NCBI GenBank assembly: GCA_009746045.1
Contig: RPFO01000082.1
Location: 4,027,140-4,091,139, forward strand
Direction: 5' to 3'
From: Mesostigma viride
Lineage: Eukaryota; Streptophyta; Mesostigmatophyceae; Mesostigmatales; Mesostigmataceae
DNA: 64,000 bases
The notes beneath the pieces were generated by a model. The model was not told the DNA's origin. It did no database searches and was given only the letters and a program-made list of their open reading frames with translations. Below, one piece after another: positions 11,507-22,640 of the stretch. Position 1 is the stretch's first letter. Each line of letters opens with the position of its first letter. A program made the translations under genes and the position numbers.

Positions 11507-12039
11507 TGATTCCACCGTATATATATATATATATAGAGCTAGCACACACATTGTAATAAATTTGATGTTTTGTGGTGATGCATGCAAAGCAAAGCAAGGC
11601 CAGAAATGGATTTGGTGATCGAGCTATGCTCATTTTATCTATGACTAACCTGCTGAGCGGAGAATGCAATGCCGTATAGCACAAAAAGAAAAAATAATTT
11701 TAGAAAAAATATTTTTTGTGCTGGCACCTGTACCCCAGCCACCCAGGTAGGGGTTGGTTGGATAGATGGTTGCTATAAAAGGTGGACTTCCATTCTAGGG
11801 AAGCAAGTGGTTTCTTTTGCCTCCCACCCACCCACCCTGGCAAAAGGGGTAGAGCAGGGGCACAGCTGCTTGGGCTGGCCCTGCAAATTCACATAGTGTG
11901 CTCACCCTAGCATGTACAGATCTGGCCGTGTTGCCATCTGGTAGACACGTTTGTGTTATTCCACCGTATAGAGCTAGCAGTCTAGCACACATATTGTAAT
12001 AAATTTGATGTTTTGTGGTCATGCATGCAAAGCAAAGCA
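11507..12039. repeat. Direct repeats of about 80-90 bp flanking the DIRS derivative
   Basis: The segment 11507-11601 (ATTCCACCGTATA, an AT run, GAGCTAGCA, then AATAAATTTGATGTTTTGTGG and GCAAAGCAAAGCAA) recurs at about 11958-12039, with the AT run shortened and small changes. The internally deleted DIRS element sits between the copies. ATTCCACCGTATA also appears near 11308. Confidence 0.6.
11618..11946 (+). mobile_element. Internally deleted derivative of the DIRS-like element
   Basis: 11618-11820 matches the left end of the DIRS-like element (about 2069-2265), including the AGCACAAAAA foldback and TATAAAAG. After a short CCCACCCACCCACC stretch, 11848-11946 matches its right end (about 6828-6962: GTAGAGCAGGGGCACAGCTG, CCTGCAAATTCACATAGTG, CCATCTGGTAGA). 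About 4.5 kb of coding interior is missing. It encodes nothing. Because both ends and the promoter are kept, it has the form of a non-autonomous element. Confidence 0.75.
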
Positions 12040-12611
12040 ATTAAGGGGACATGACACCCGGGACTTTTTTGGCGCCAAAAAAGTCGGGACGGTACCGACG
12101 GACCGTGAAATTGTGGTGCACAGTGCGCGCACCGTGCGGAGGTGGCCATGGCGACGTGCGTTCCGTTAAAATATGGTTAATCCGGCGGGCGACAGGCCGA
12201 AAAATTAAGCCGATGGTTAAAAGTGATGTTCTATTATGATGTTTCATAGCCAGATCTGCACTATTTGCAAATTCGCTGCGTTTGTTGGTACAGATTTGCA
12301 CGGGGGTCTCATCCAACAATTTGGCCGCGATGAATAATCTAGCATGCGCGCCTGCGACGGTAGAACTCGATATTCGTGGGTTGTATTGATGCAGTAAGAG
12401 CCGTTTAGTAACGGACACCATGAAAATAACCTAAGCGTCTTCGATCTGCGGCCATTTCCTGTCATTTCTAAAATGATTTCGTTCAGGCCTGCGCGATCCG
12501 CGGTTAATCCATCCATGGTTGGCTGGCTTTTCTTGCGCGCCTGGGTTGGAAATAATGCCGGCCGTGGTACGTTGATTTGCCGCATGTCACCGCCCAGTCT
12601 GTTTGCGCTCT

Positions 12612-14337
12612 TAACTCGTCGTCTGTCTCTGGTCCTCTATACGGAGGACTGAGTTGAACTCAGTCCTCTCTAGAGGACCGAGTTTTTGGGTTTCGTAGAA
12701 AATTCGCCCCGGTCAGAATGTTTGACAAAAAAATTCTCTCAAAATTTATTCAAATACTACGTGAAAAGATCTTTCTTGGACATATTTTTGGGATTTTTTT
12801 GGATTTGGTATGAGCTAAATGTACGGTCAAAGTACAGGTGGTAAGGGTACTTTTCCACGTGAAACGCGAGTTCCGGAAATGCACGACCTAGCCATGGCGG
12901 CTCGCGCCCATGCATGCAGTTTACGTTTGCGGACGAGGTATCTGTCCAAACTCAGGAAATAGATTTAATATGCCCTAAAGATGATAAAAATCAATTTTTA
13001 GCTCGCGGGGATGCGATTTACCCGGTGTCGGCACTGTTCTTGCTGGAAAAAACTGCGATAAGGCAGGTCGACGGAATTGATGACTGCGCTTGCTTTCCGG
13101 CGCAATTTCAATGGCTGATAGGTTTCTTTCTACATTGTAACATGCATTGTATTAGAATAAATTGAGTGACAGTATAGATTTGATGATTTCGACCATTCTG
13201 TCACGTCATGGCCTATGTGCCGCAAAGTGCCACTTAATTGCGGGCACCGCCTGGGCCAAGGTAACGCCAGCCGTGCCAGGTAAAGCCGGATAATCGTTGC
13301 CTCTTCGTTTCTTGATGTTCGTACATGAGTTTAAGCTTGCGAGGCGTTGTCAGGTTCAAGTCTTGATCCTCTTTCTTGACCGTTGCCTGCCCCTCTCTAA
13401 AACCCCCTTTTCAGATGATGTTATCAGGCATTTGCCTTAACCCAGTGTAGTTGTGCAGGGTTTTAGGAGCTGTGCAGGTTTAAACACCTTCATAGATGTT
13501 AGTTATTCTTTTGCTACGTTCATACTGCATGATTGTGTGGCCACGGGCTGCGTCAAGGGTGCATTCAAGCTTTTACGGGTGAGTGAAAAGTCTTGGTGAC
13601 AAACCACTGCCATCATGTGCCAGCAACTATGTTGGCCACATCATGGCAAGGCAAAACAGTTATAGCCATAGCTATTGTTGTTAGAAACAAAGGAAATATG
13701 CTTAACCTACCCATTATATTGGTGGTTGACACTTATAATGTAACCCTTTGTTGGTAGGTATCCAAGCCCATTCCCTACATGCATGCATAGGCTCTCACTA
13801 CATGATAAGGTATGATATACCTGAAGTATGATGATGCAAGTGTGTTGTCCTGTAATGCTTGAAGGGAAATGAGTTGATTGGGGTGGTTGGTGGCCACGGT
13901 GGTGTAGTATGACCGCACTTACATGCTAGCAAAGTTAGCAAAAGCCCCATTCCTCTCCTGAGGACTGAGAGTTTTTTAATTGTTTCAGGCAGTTGCAGTG
14001 GCCAAATCGAGCCCAGTTTTTTGCCACGTTTCAAGAACTATATTGTTTACATGCCTATATTTTTTCTTCATGCACCAGGATTTGATTGAATTTTTTCCAC
14101 TCGTTCTTATCCCGAAAAATGCAAATTCGCGAGGGGTGCCCAACGTCCGCGTAATTTTCAGGTGTTCGGGTCAAGTTTTCACATATGCAGTATTTTTGCC
14201 AACAAAATGACATCTAGTACACCCCTGATCCACATCAAAACATTTGGGATGGACCCCCCACCTAGTCGCTACACGCGGTTGAAAGTTGTCAACTCAGTCC
14301 TCCTGTGAGGACTGAGTTGGGACAGACGACGAGTTAA
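12612..14337. mobile_element. TTAA-flanked DNA transposon, non-autonomous, CTCGTCGTCTGTC ends
   Basis: TTAA at 12612-12615 and 14334-14337 bracket a body with perfect 13-bp inverted ends (CTCGTCGTCTGTC and GACAGACGACGAG). Subterminal ACTCAGTCCTC/GAGGACTGAGT motifs lie at 12645-12700 and 14291-14320. The best internal frame (12914-13165, 83 aa) has no motif. The ends differ from the CCC consensus of piggyBac, so the superfamily call rests mainly on TTAA and on the shared subterminal motif. Confidence 0.7.
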
Positions 14338-15592
14338 TGAACCTGGCATGAAACTTTTGGCGCCGTTTCTGGGTTCTTCTTGCTATTTTGTTCTCCACTT
14401 GTTGCAGTTGTGCTATCAGATTTTCCGCAGCTTTCAATGGTTTTCCTTACGCTGCGTATGCCATGCTTCCTAAAGCTACCCAGATTTGATCGGGCAGTTA
14501 TCTGGCTTTGCTACGCTTCCTGTATGGAGGTTTTCATACGGTAGACATTCTATATTGCGTAGTCAAGGACCCTAGCTGCCTGGGAGCGGCATCACCGTTG
14601 AAAGGAGCTGGCGAGCTCATAAACGCCTGTCATGGCTCTTCAGCCTGCTGGAAAACAAGGTTGTTGTATGGAAGGTGAGAATATGTGAGTTACTTATCAC
14701 ATCCCCACCTGTTTAGCCTCCATTAAACATGGCTTGTACTTCCTAGATGACAGGGATCAGGTCGTTATGGCTATGAAGGATGCACCTTTTATCCATAAGC
14801 GTCATGACATGGTGTTGGCTATGAGTGATTCCCGCAAGCAGTCATACCTGCTCATAGTGGTTGAAGAGTTGGTGGTTGTTTTCTTCAAGCATCTAGCATT
14901 TGTTTTTCGTGGTTCTGCCCCATTTGCAGGGGGCAAGCTTAGGAATGTGCTCATGGTATTGCCTCATGTCATGGTGCACCAAGCATGCAGGCTGGCAGCT
15001 ATAACAAGATGTAATATGGGCAAACTAGGTCAGAATGACCTGTAATTTGGTGGCAAGCTTCGTGATACATTAATTTAATTAATTGCACTTGTTTTGGCCC
15101 AGTTTGTGGTGGGCAAGGGTGTCTTTGTGGTGGTGTTTGAGCTCCAAACCACAAAAAGCGATCAACTTTTTTTTGCACATGACCATATTTCAATGTGAGT
15201 AAACGTGGTCAGAATGAGCTGAAACTTTGGGGCTGTGTGATTGCAACCCTGGGCCAATTTTGATTATATGATTTGACCCCATTGCATGTGTCTATGATTT
15301 GATATATTTTTTTAGGCACCAAAAAATACGTGTTTTGGGGTAAACTATTTCAATGTGTCTAAACATGCTTATTCTGACCTGCAAACTAGCTGGAATTAAT
15401 GGCAAGGGTTGCAATTAGATGGGAATATATGATTTGGCCACAATGGGTTTGCCCATTGTCCTAGGGAAAATCGGCCAAAAATAGCGTCTTTTTCTATTTT
15501 TAGCACATAACGGTCACATGGTGGGGGGTAGTACACCCCCAAGTGGTTGGAAAAATTTTTTTTTATCATATTTATGGTCCCCCATCATAACT

Positions 15593-16935
15593 CCCCCCCA
15601 CCTTCCCCACCGAAGCCACCATCTGCACCCTCCTCAAGGAAGCTTTCGAGCAGCACGTGACCCCTCTTGCCGCAGATGTGGCGGCACTTGGCGGCACGCT
15701 GGCTGCTGAGCTTCCCACCATCCCCACCGCCACCGCCACCCTCCTCGCCTCCCCCCCCCCCCCCCTCCGCCTCCACCGACTCCATCACCGCCCAGCTCCG
15801 CGACATCGACCAGCGCCTCAAGGATAATGCAATCGCTATCGAGGCCTTGCAGAACACAGCAGGCCTCACCGCCCAGGCAGTGAAGGACATTGCCGCCAAG
15901 CCAGCCCCGGCTGGCCTGGCCGGCGATGCTCCTCCCATCACGACCTGGGCGGACATGCTTAAGCAACATACCACCTCCACCACCTCCGCCGTCGCAGCCC
16001 AGCTCCAGCGGCAGACGCTTGACCTCCGCGAGGAGGCCGAGCTCGCCAAGCGCAGCCTCAACGTCATTGTCAAGAATCTCAAGATGGCGGAAGGTGAGAA
16101 TTCCGAGAAGCTTGCGCGTGCTTTTGAGAGAGAAATCCTTGATCGCATGGGCCTTACTGGTGAGATCGAGCTGGCCGCCCACCGCCTTCCCCGCGCGCGG
16201 GGTAAGGCCGGGCCGCCCCCGCTCCTTCTCACCTTTAAGACCCCGGCGGACAAGATTTCTTTTCTCAGACGCCGCAAGCGGCTCGAGAAGACTCTCTTCA
16301 CCCTTGACGACGACTTGACCCTGGCACAGCAACAACGGCGACGGGAGCTATGGCCGACCTACCTCCAGCTCCGGCAGACCAAGGCGGGCCAGCCGGTGTA
16401 CTGGAAGGGGGCGGCCATCTACGTCGGCCACAAGCCCTGGCAAGCGACCCCCTCGACCACCCCGGCCCCAGCAACTCCAGCCCCAGCTTAGGGGAATACA
16501 GCAGCAGTAGTGTAGAATAGTTAGACAGTGGCCTTGTACATGCCCGCCTACTACAGGCACTATACCAGCTTAGGCCTAGCCTTTTTAGTCATGTACATGT
16601 GTGCCTATGATGAGCCACCCTCCAGATGATGCCTAGCTTTATTTAATTATGCAGTGCCCATGCAGGGAGTAACTCTCTGCTGAGACGCCATGCCATAGCT
16701 CTTGTATAGCCATGATGATCTTCCCCCACATGCCACGCTCCCCCTTAACTGGGCATAGCGCGATACATCATGAGGGTGCAGGTGCCTTGGTGCACCTCGA
16801 GCAAGTGTTGTTTACATCCCCACCCTTGCAGGAAGTAGCTTAGGATGTATGATAGGCCATATGCCCCCTCTCAAGGGCTATGTGCTACATATACTCCCAA
16901 CGGAGTTATGTTACAATTCAATTCAATTCAATTCA
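15593..16935 (+). mobile_element. ORF1-only non-LTR element, plus copy
   Basis: Nine-base target duplications ATCATAACT flank it (15584-15592 and 16936-16944), and the empty site is seen in the homologous repeat near 10540. It contains one ORF (15667-16491), 440 bases of 3' untranslated sequence and a terminal (AATTC)n tail preceded by CCCAACGGAGTTATG. No RT or endonuclease is present. Tail plus short target duplication show target-primed integration. Confidence 0.85.
15667..16491 (+). CDS. LINE ORF1-like nucleic-acid-binding protein
   Basis: The 274-residue frame runs from a Pro-rich linker through SITAQLRDIDQRLKDNAIAI (coiled coil), RQTLDLREEAELAKRSLNV, a central domain that contains LPRARGKAGPPPLLLTFKT, to LTLAQQQRRRELWPTYLQLR and VYWKGAAIYVGHKPW. 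That order (coiled coil, RRM-like core, basic C-terminal domain) is the ORF1 layout of L1-type LINEs. The ATG at 15667 is probably not the original start: conserved protein (LLKEAFEQHVTPLAADVAALGG) lies just upstream in another frame, and the shift falls at a C homopolymer near 15753-15766. So this copy is likely frameshifted near its N-terminus. Confidence 0.7.
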   Translation: MPQMWRHLAARWLLSFPPSPPPPPPSSPPPPPPSASTDSITAQLRDIDQRLKDNAIAIEALQNTAGLTAQAVKDIAAKPAPAGLAGDAPPITTWADMLKQHTTSTTSAVAAQLQRQTLDLREEAELAKRSLNVIVKNLKMAEGENSEKLARAFEREILDRMGLTGEIELAAHRLPRARGKAGPPPLLLTFKTPADKISFLRRRKRLEKTLFTLDDDLTLAQQQRRRELWPTYLQLRQTKAGQPVYWKGAAIYVGHKPWQATPSTTPAPATPAPA

Positions 16936-18936
16936 ATCATAACTGGATTTTTATCACATGCCTAGGTATGGTTTCCAGAAAAGTGCCCTTTTGGGGTGTC
17001 ATGTCCCGCCAGAAATGGATACTCTTTTTCTATACTATTAGCTCGAGGCGTATTTTTCTCATTTCTCGTTTTCAGGATTTAATAATAAAAAAGTGGTTTT
17101 TCATAATTAAAAAAATAAGTTACACATCCATTTTAACCCTTTTTTTTTTTTTTTTTTTTTTTCAAGAACGCGACATACTGCGTTGTGAGTTATTTATAGA
17201 ACACGTCATAACATCTAGCTAGGAAAATTTTTTTTTCATAGTCATGTGTATACTTTCCTGAAAGCCCTTAATAGACACGTGACTGCGTCACGTGAGCATA
17301 ACTCCTCAGTGGGAGGGGGACATGGGATGGGATGGATGGTGTAAGCTACATCTAGGTCCTAGTTACAGGGTGGTGGGCACCGAGGCCCGAATCGCTATAT
17401 CATGAATACCATACGCGGTCACACGCGGAGCCCCCACAGACTTGGGGGTGGTCTCCTTCATCACTACTTGCCATCTATCCTTGCGTACCATCTGCCTCCA
17501 TATTACAGACAAACCAGGAGGCTGCCCGGGCCTGTGAGTCCGTCACGTCTAGTGTTACTAGCACATGTCCATGCCGAGTCTATCACGAAAAGTCCACGGG
17601 TGGCGGCCCTGCATGCCGCGCGCGGCCTGGGGCACGCCAGGTTAGGACATATCGCCCAGGCTGGGTGGGTTTGGCCGGTGCCAGCTAGTCTATTATCTGA
17701 TGTGTCTACCTGATCTGTGCGGGCCAGCAGGTGCCCGGCTAGGCCCAGGCGCATGTGCCTAATAATTATAATGTGGGAAACATAGGGCACATCAGCGTAC
17801 AAATCCTCATTCCTTATGTGCAAACCAAATGGGACGTTAATAAGGGCCTTGCACAGCATCTTGGTAACGTTGCCGTCGAGTCGTTGCTCCAGCTCCTGCG
17901 TCAGTGCATGTCCAGGTCTCGGCGCCGTAGGTCAGGATCGTCAGAATGACGACCTTGAAGAGGCCTCGCTTGACGATCGTCCGGGGTAGGGCGGGGTTGC
18001 TCCACCAGCGGCGGAGGTCATGGCGTTGCGCCCACGCCATGCCGATCCGTGTCGATTGTCAGGTCGTCCTCGCAGTCGCCGGGAAGCCAACTGCCGAGCA
18101 GCTTGAAGCGGCCTGAAGTAGGGTAGTTGACCTCGGTGTCGTCTAGGCGGAGTATGGGTGGGGGCCATCGGCATGATGAGGGCCTCCGTTTTGGGCCGGG
18201 CTGATTTCTATAGACCAACCGCCCGAGCCTCGAGCGCCAGGCAGTCCAGCCAAAGTTGGGCAGACTCCGGCTTCTCGATGAGCGTGATGTCGTTGGCATA
18301 AATGAGGTCAGCTAGTAAATTCTGCTTGTTATAGTCGGCCCCCCTTCCCCAAGCTCGTTCGTGATCGCTAGGCCATGCAGGGGCACGGCCTGCAATGCAT
18401 GCTAGCAAAGCGAGCACGTGCCTGGCGCATAACATAATCCACTACAACAATGAACAGGTACGGTGACAGGACGCAACCCTGCCAGACGCCGGTCTGCAGT
18501 GGGCATGGCGGGGTAAAGCTGTGTTGAGTGCGCACCGAAGTTGTCGACCCCTCATACAGCGTGCGGATGACGGTAATCAGGGGGGTGGGGACGTGAGCGC
18601 GAGCAAGTACAGCCCATATAGAGCGTCCCAGAGGACAGAATCAAAAGCCTTGATGAAGTCGACGAATATCAGGATGGCGGGAAACTCACCAGGCTGCAGG
18701 AGAGCGATTTCCTCGAAGAGGCAACGCGCGACGAAGATGGCCATGACGGTGTTGCGCCCAGGATGAAAGCCCATTTGACTTTCCCCTCTAGAGGTGACGG
18801 TCGAGAGCAGAACGAAGGCGGTTGAGGATCATGCGCATGAACAACTTGAGTGCGGCGCTCTGGATCATTGCAGACTCCTCGGTAGTTGGCAGGGTTGTCA
18901 GGGGAACCTTTGTTTTCGTACAGCATAATACGGTAG

Positions 18937-20809
18937 AGGTTACGCACGTGACAAGCAGCTATGACGACCCTAAAAGCAAAACGGGGTTTGGAGAAGGAGC
19001 TTTCCGGCTCCCAGCCCAATTAACCCACTCTCCATCGTCCTTGCCCAGCCGCCTGGGCTCGCAACATCGCCAGCAAACCCATCGCCAAGCGCCTCGCCCG
19101 AGCCCAAGAAACCCTGCCACGAACACAAATGGCGAAAGTACCTACCTGATTACGACAGTCTGCTTTTCTTTTCAGCACTGGCTGCAGCTGACCACAGAAG
19201 AATGCGCCGAAATAGTGCGTTACTTAGCACAGGAACGCAAGCTCCATGGGGCCACAGGGCCCATCCCCGCCGACAATCAGGATCGATGCGTTCTATACCA
19301 GGCCCGAGCTCCAACAACGCCTCGCCATCCTGTGCAGCTTCTATGTACCAGCTACCTATGGCCAAAATCGACGCCAAGATCCGCGCCCCAGCCCACTGGC
19401 CTGCACAGCCGACAGCCACATCGGCTCCCTCCCTCTGCAAGGATGACATCCGAGCAGTGCTGGAGGAGCACGTGACCTGGCCGTTGGCCGAGAAGCTGAC
19501 CTCGCTGAACACGACGCTCAACACGGTGGAGGCCCGGGTCTCCAATGTGGAAACCAAGGTCGTCCAGAAGCTCCAGCCCCAGTTCACGACGCTGCACACC
19601 GCGCGCCGGGCGCAGGCATCTGAGACGCACGCTGCACTTGTCTCTCGCCTATTAAAACCAGGTGGAGGGCAAGTGCGGCGTGCTCATGAAGAAGCTTGAA
19701 GCCATCACCCCCCATGCACACCGAGGCCCTGGTGGCCACACAGGTCCCAAAGATAGCGGAGCAGACGGCCACCATCGCATCCCAGCCACCCCGGCTGGAT
19801 GCTGCATGGTGACCTCCCGCCCCTCTCCTATGCGGACCTGCTGCGGACAGTGACCGCCTCCACCACCGACGCCATCGCTACGAAGCTCCAGGAGCGTGAA
19901 GACCTCTGCCAGGCTCAACAACGGGAGGCCACTGACCGCGCCCGCCGCGACTGCCGGGTGGTGCTGCGTCGTTTCCCCCAGAAGCCAGGTGAGACGTCAA
20001 CCTCCCGGCCTTGCTGACGAGCTTAAGGACCAGCTCCTTACCCTCATGGGCCTGGTACGGTGAGGTAGAACTGCGTGCCGGTGCGACCGCCTTCCCCACT
20101 CATGGGACAAGGCGGCTCCCCCACCAGTCCTGCTCACCTTCCCCTCCCGTGAGGACAAGCAGCGGTCCCTCTCTCGTCGCAAGCGGTTGCACGACCTCAC
20201 CTGGACCGGCGCTGGACGACGACCTGACCCCCGCTCAGCAGCAGCAGCGACGTGACCTGTGGCCTGAATACCTCCGCCACAAGCAGGACCCCCAGAAGCC
20301 CAAGGTGTACTGGAGGGGCGGGGACCTGATGATCAACCACAAGATGTGGACGCCCCCAGCGGGCTAGAATAGCTTGTAGCCCTAGCTTGACTTCATTGGT
20401 AGTCACTGCCGCCATGGCAGCCATGCATCATTGCTTAGAATGTTTGCCTAGCTGCACATGCCACCATACCTAGTCACGTGCCCCGCTAACGCACGGTACA
20501 CAACCAGCCATAGCCTTAGCTTAGTCCTTGTACAGCCATGCTACGTCCTGGCTTCGATCAGATTAGTTGCCCGCACTCCTTGTTATGATATGCTCACATG
20601 GGTCTTATTGCACCCACAGACTGCCGGATCGTTAGCGTGTCCGTTTAGCTAGCGCGCCCGAATGCAGCTGTGGCATGCCTTTGGCATGAAGGAGACTGGG
20701 GGTCTCTGCCCTTTCTCCTGTTGTGCACACACAGGGATTAAAAGCACTTCGGTGCTCCGTGACTCCCCAACGGGAGCATGCACGTGTTTAATCAATCAAT
20801 TAATTAATT
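18937..20809 (+). mobile_element. ORF1-only non-LTR element of a second family, plus strand
   Basis: Ten-base target duplications AATACGGTAG lie at 18927-18936 and 20810-20819. Removing the element restores a continuous RT reading on the minus strand (WQHSYRIMLYENKG), which independently confirms both borders. The 3' end has GCTCCGTGACTCCCCAACGG, a hairpin, and an (AATT)n tail. It encodes only an ORF1-like protein. About 1.87 kb. Confidence 0.85.
19129..20367 (+). pseudogene. ORF1-like gene of the second non-LTR family (frameshifted)
   Basis: Coherent protein is spread over three frames: LQLTTEECAEIVRYLAQERK (about 19180-19240), DDIRAVLEEHVTWPLAEKLTS with a coiled coil to about 19690, and a C-terminal part LDDDLTPAQQQQRRDLWPEY with VYWRGGDLMINHKMW (20210-20367). 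The C-terminus matches the ORF1 at 15667-16491 (LTLAQQQRRRELWPTY, VYWKGAAIYVGHKPW), so the two families are related. A start near ATG 19129 is possible. Confidence 0.65.
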
Positions 20810-21499
20810 AATACGGTAGCTGTGCTGCCACTCAGGAATCGGCGGCGCGTCGGCAAGCAGGATCCTTTCGCAGACGTCAAGCAGGAACCCCTTACCCCGT
20901 GAGCCGGCCGTCAGCTTTATCACCGCGGGGCAGGGAGCTGGTCATGCAGGTCCAACGGCGGCGTAGAAGCGGAGTTGCTTTGCGGCGGTGCTTATAGCTC
21001 GAGCTCCGGTGAACGGCGGTAGCTCGTTGGGGTCGGCCATGCAGGGGTTCCGTCCTAGGGCCGGGTACGTGTGCTTCCTAGTTCCTGCTCAGCGGCGGGC
21101 CGCCGGCGTGGGCGGCGCTGGGACGTCCGCAGACGCCAGGCGCGCGGCCGCCAGAGGGCCAAGCGGCGGAGGCGGCGGGATCGAGGGCGCCGAGCAGCCG
21201 GGACTGGGAGTGAATACCATGCACTGGTCAAGCTGCTGCTGCGGTGAGCCAGAGAGCGTCCGCGCCGCGGCGCTGCGCGCCGCCGGCTGGCCGTTGGGCG
21301 TGACGCAGGCGGGTCCAGGCGTATACTTGCCGTGCTGGTCCTGGAGGTGCATGGGCGAAGTACTCGCCGACATGGAGGTCCTCCTGCTCTTGGTCGCCTG
21401 CCGGATGGCCGAGTGGTAATCGGCTTTGAGGCGGGCGTAGCGGGCGGGGTCGCGGTTGTCGCGCAGGGCTTGCCGGGCCTGGATGACGGCGGGGAGCCG

Positions 21500-22640
21500 G
21501 TGCAGGCTGGTGAATTAAGCGGGGCGGGCGGCGGGGGGGCAGCAGCGGGGCCGGCCCCAGCCGCGGGCAGCTTGCCAGCGAGGTGCCGAAGGGCCGATGC
21601 CGGGCCGGCAGCGAGCAGCTGGGCGACGCCACGGTGGCTGGCCGGGATGCCCCAGCGCGTCAACGAACTCCTCTGCCGCGCGCTTGTGGTCGCGTTTTTC
21701 AGGGCGTCCTCCATGCAGAGCGTCGTCAGATTTCTCAAGCAACAGTGTGCACAAAACAGGTGGTGCCACGTCATTACGAAAGTGCGAGGGGAATCGCAGG
21801 TGGATGCGGGCGGTGACGATGCGATGATCGGAGCGCACCAGGGGGATCACGTGCGAGCGAGCTGCCAGCTAGTACAGATCCTTGATGACGCTTGCGCATT
21901 ACTACAACATATAGTCGATGCAGCGTTCAGTGCCAGTTGCATGGCGAGGTGTGTGTGACCAAAGCATCTGGACTATGTGCATGGAAAGCGGGGGTTGGCA
22001 GTGACAAAATCGCATGTCGTAAGCAAATCAGCAAAAGGTTCAGTGTTGGAAAGGAGACCGTACCGTTGGGGGCGTGCTGACATCCGCCAGTACCCGGTGC
22101 ATGGTAGCGTTGCGTTGGCGTCCAGTAGCAGAGCGAGGTATAGTTGCGACCAGGGGTGCCGTTCGCCAGGTTCTCAGTCCAGCGCAGCAAAGAAGTCCTT
22201 GCGATCTTGTTCTGGGTGCATGGCCGGAGTGCATGGGGTGCGTAACCGACGCCCACCGTCAGGGCGTAGGTCGAGTGGCCCTCCACCGAATGGAAGGTGG
22301 CAACAAGGTGAGCCGAGCGTTGACCAGCTGGGGTTCGCCCATGTGTCGTACGGCGAGCGGGGAGCAGAGGAGACCGACGCCCCCGTTCCCGGTGCCTTAA
22401 TAAAACCGCCAGCCGTCGATGTCGTCAGCAGCATGCAAGGGCAGTCGGTCCGCAGGCCGATGCAGTGCGCCTGTGTTCTTGGATTCCCAGGATGGCGATA
22501 TTATTGTCGATGTAGAAACCAATATAAGATTGGAGACTCGATGGCACTGACAGTCGTCGCTGCGCAGGCAGCCGTGACAGCGGTCAGCGTCGGGCTGGAG
22601 CGTGCGGGCGTTGAAGGTGGCGATGACCAATGGCGCGCGT
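21500..22640 (-). pseudogene. Apurinic-type endonuclease remnant of the LINE
   Basis: The minus strand opens with MVIATFNARTLQPD (22630), the usual beginning of the exonuclease-endonuclease-phosphatase domain of LINEs. Fragments follow in shifting frames: FFAALDRELANGTPG-like, HRVLADVSTPPT, and the linker IPASHRGVAQLLAAG. The later catalytic His and Asp boxes are not clear. Position between ORF1 and RT fits. Confidence 0.5.

Larger units (their letters stand above)
12041..17007. mobile_element. TTAA-type element with GGGACATGACACC ends, carrying two nested insertions
   Basis: The left end is TTAA then GGGGACATGACACC at 12045; the right end is GGTGTCATGTCCC at 16995-17007, its reverse complement. 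Within it lie a second TTAA element (12612-14337) and an ORF1-only retroelement (15593-16935). Without these it would be about 1.9 kb, similar to the other TTAA elements here. The right TTAA is not present (the flank is GCCAGAAATGG), so either a few bases were lost or the element ends differ from my reading. The remaining interior (14338-15590) has no recognisable protein. Confidence 0.55.
17400..20990 (-). pseudogene. LINE reverse transcriptase, split by an insertion
   Basis: With the 18937-20809 insertion set aside, the minus strand reads ...PEWQHSYRIMLYENKGSP then DNPANYRGV, the usual entry to the LINE RT. It continues as MILNRLRSAL, MGFHPGRNTVMAIFVA, FVDFIKAFDSVLWDAL, NLLADLIYANDITLIEKPES (YADD box changed to YAND) and a C-terminal part with TYGAETW and RLGLAGH. 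Frame changes occur at several points. The change of the second catalytic Asp to Asn and the broken frames indicate a dead copy. Confidence 0.75.
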
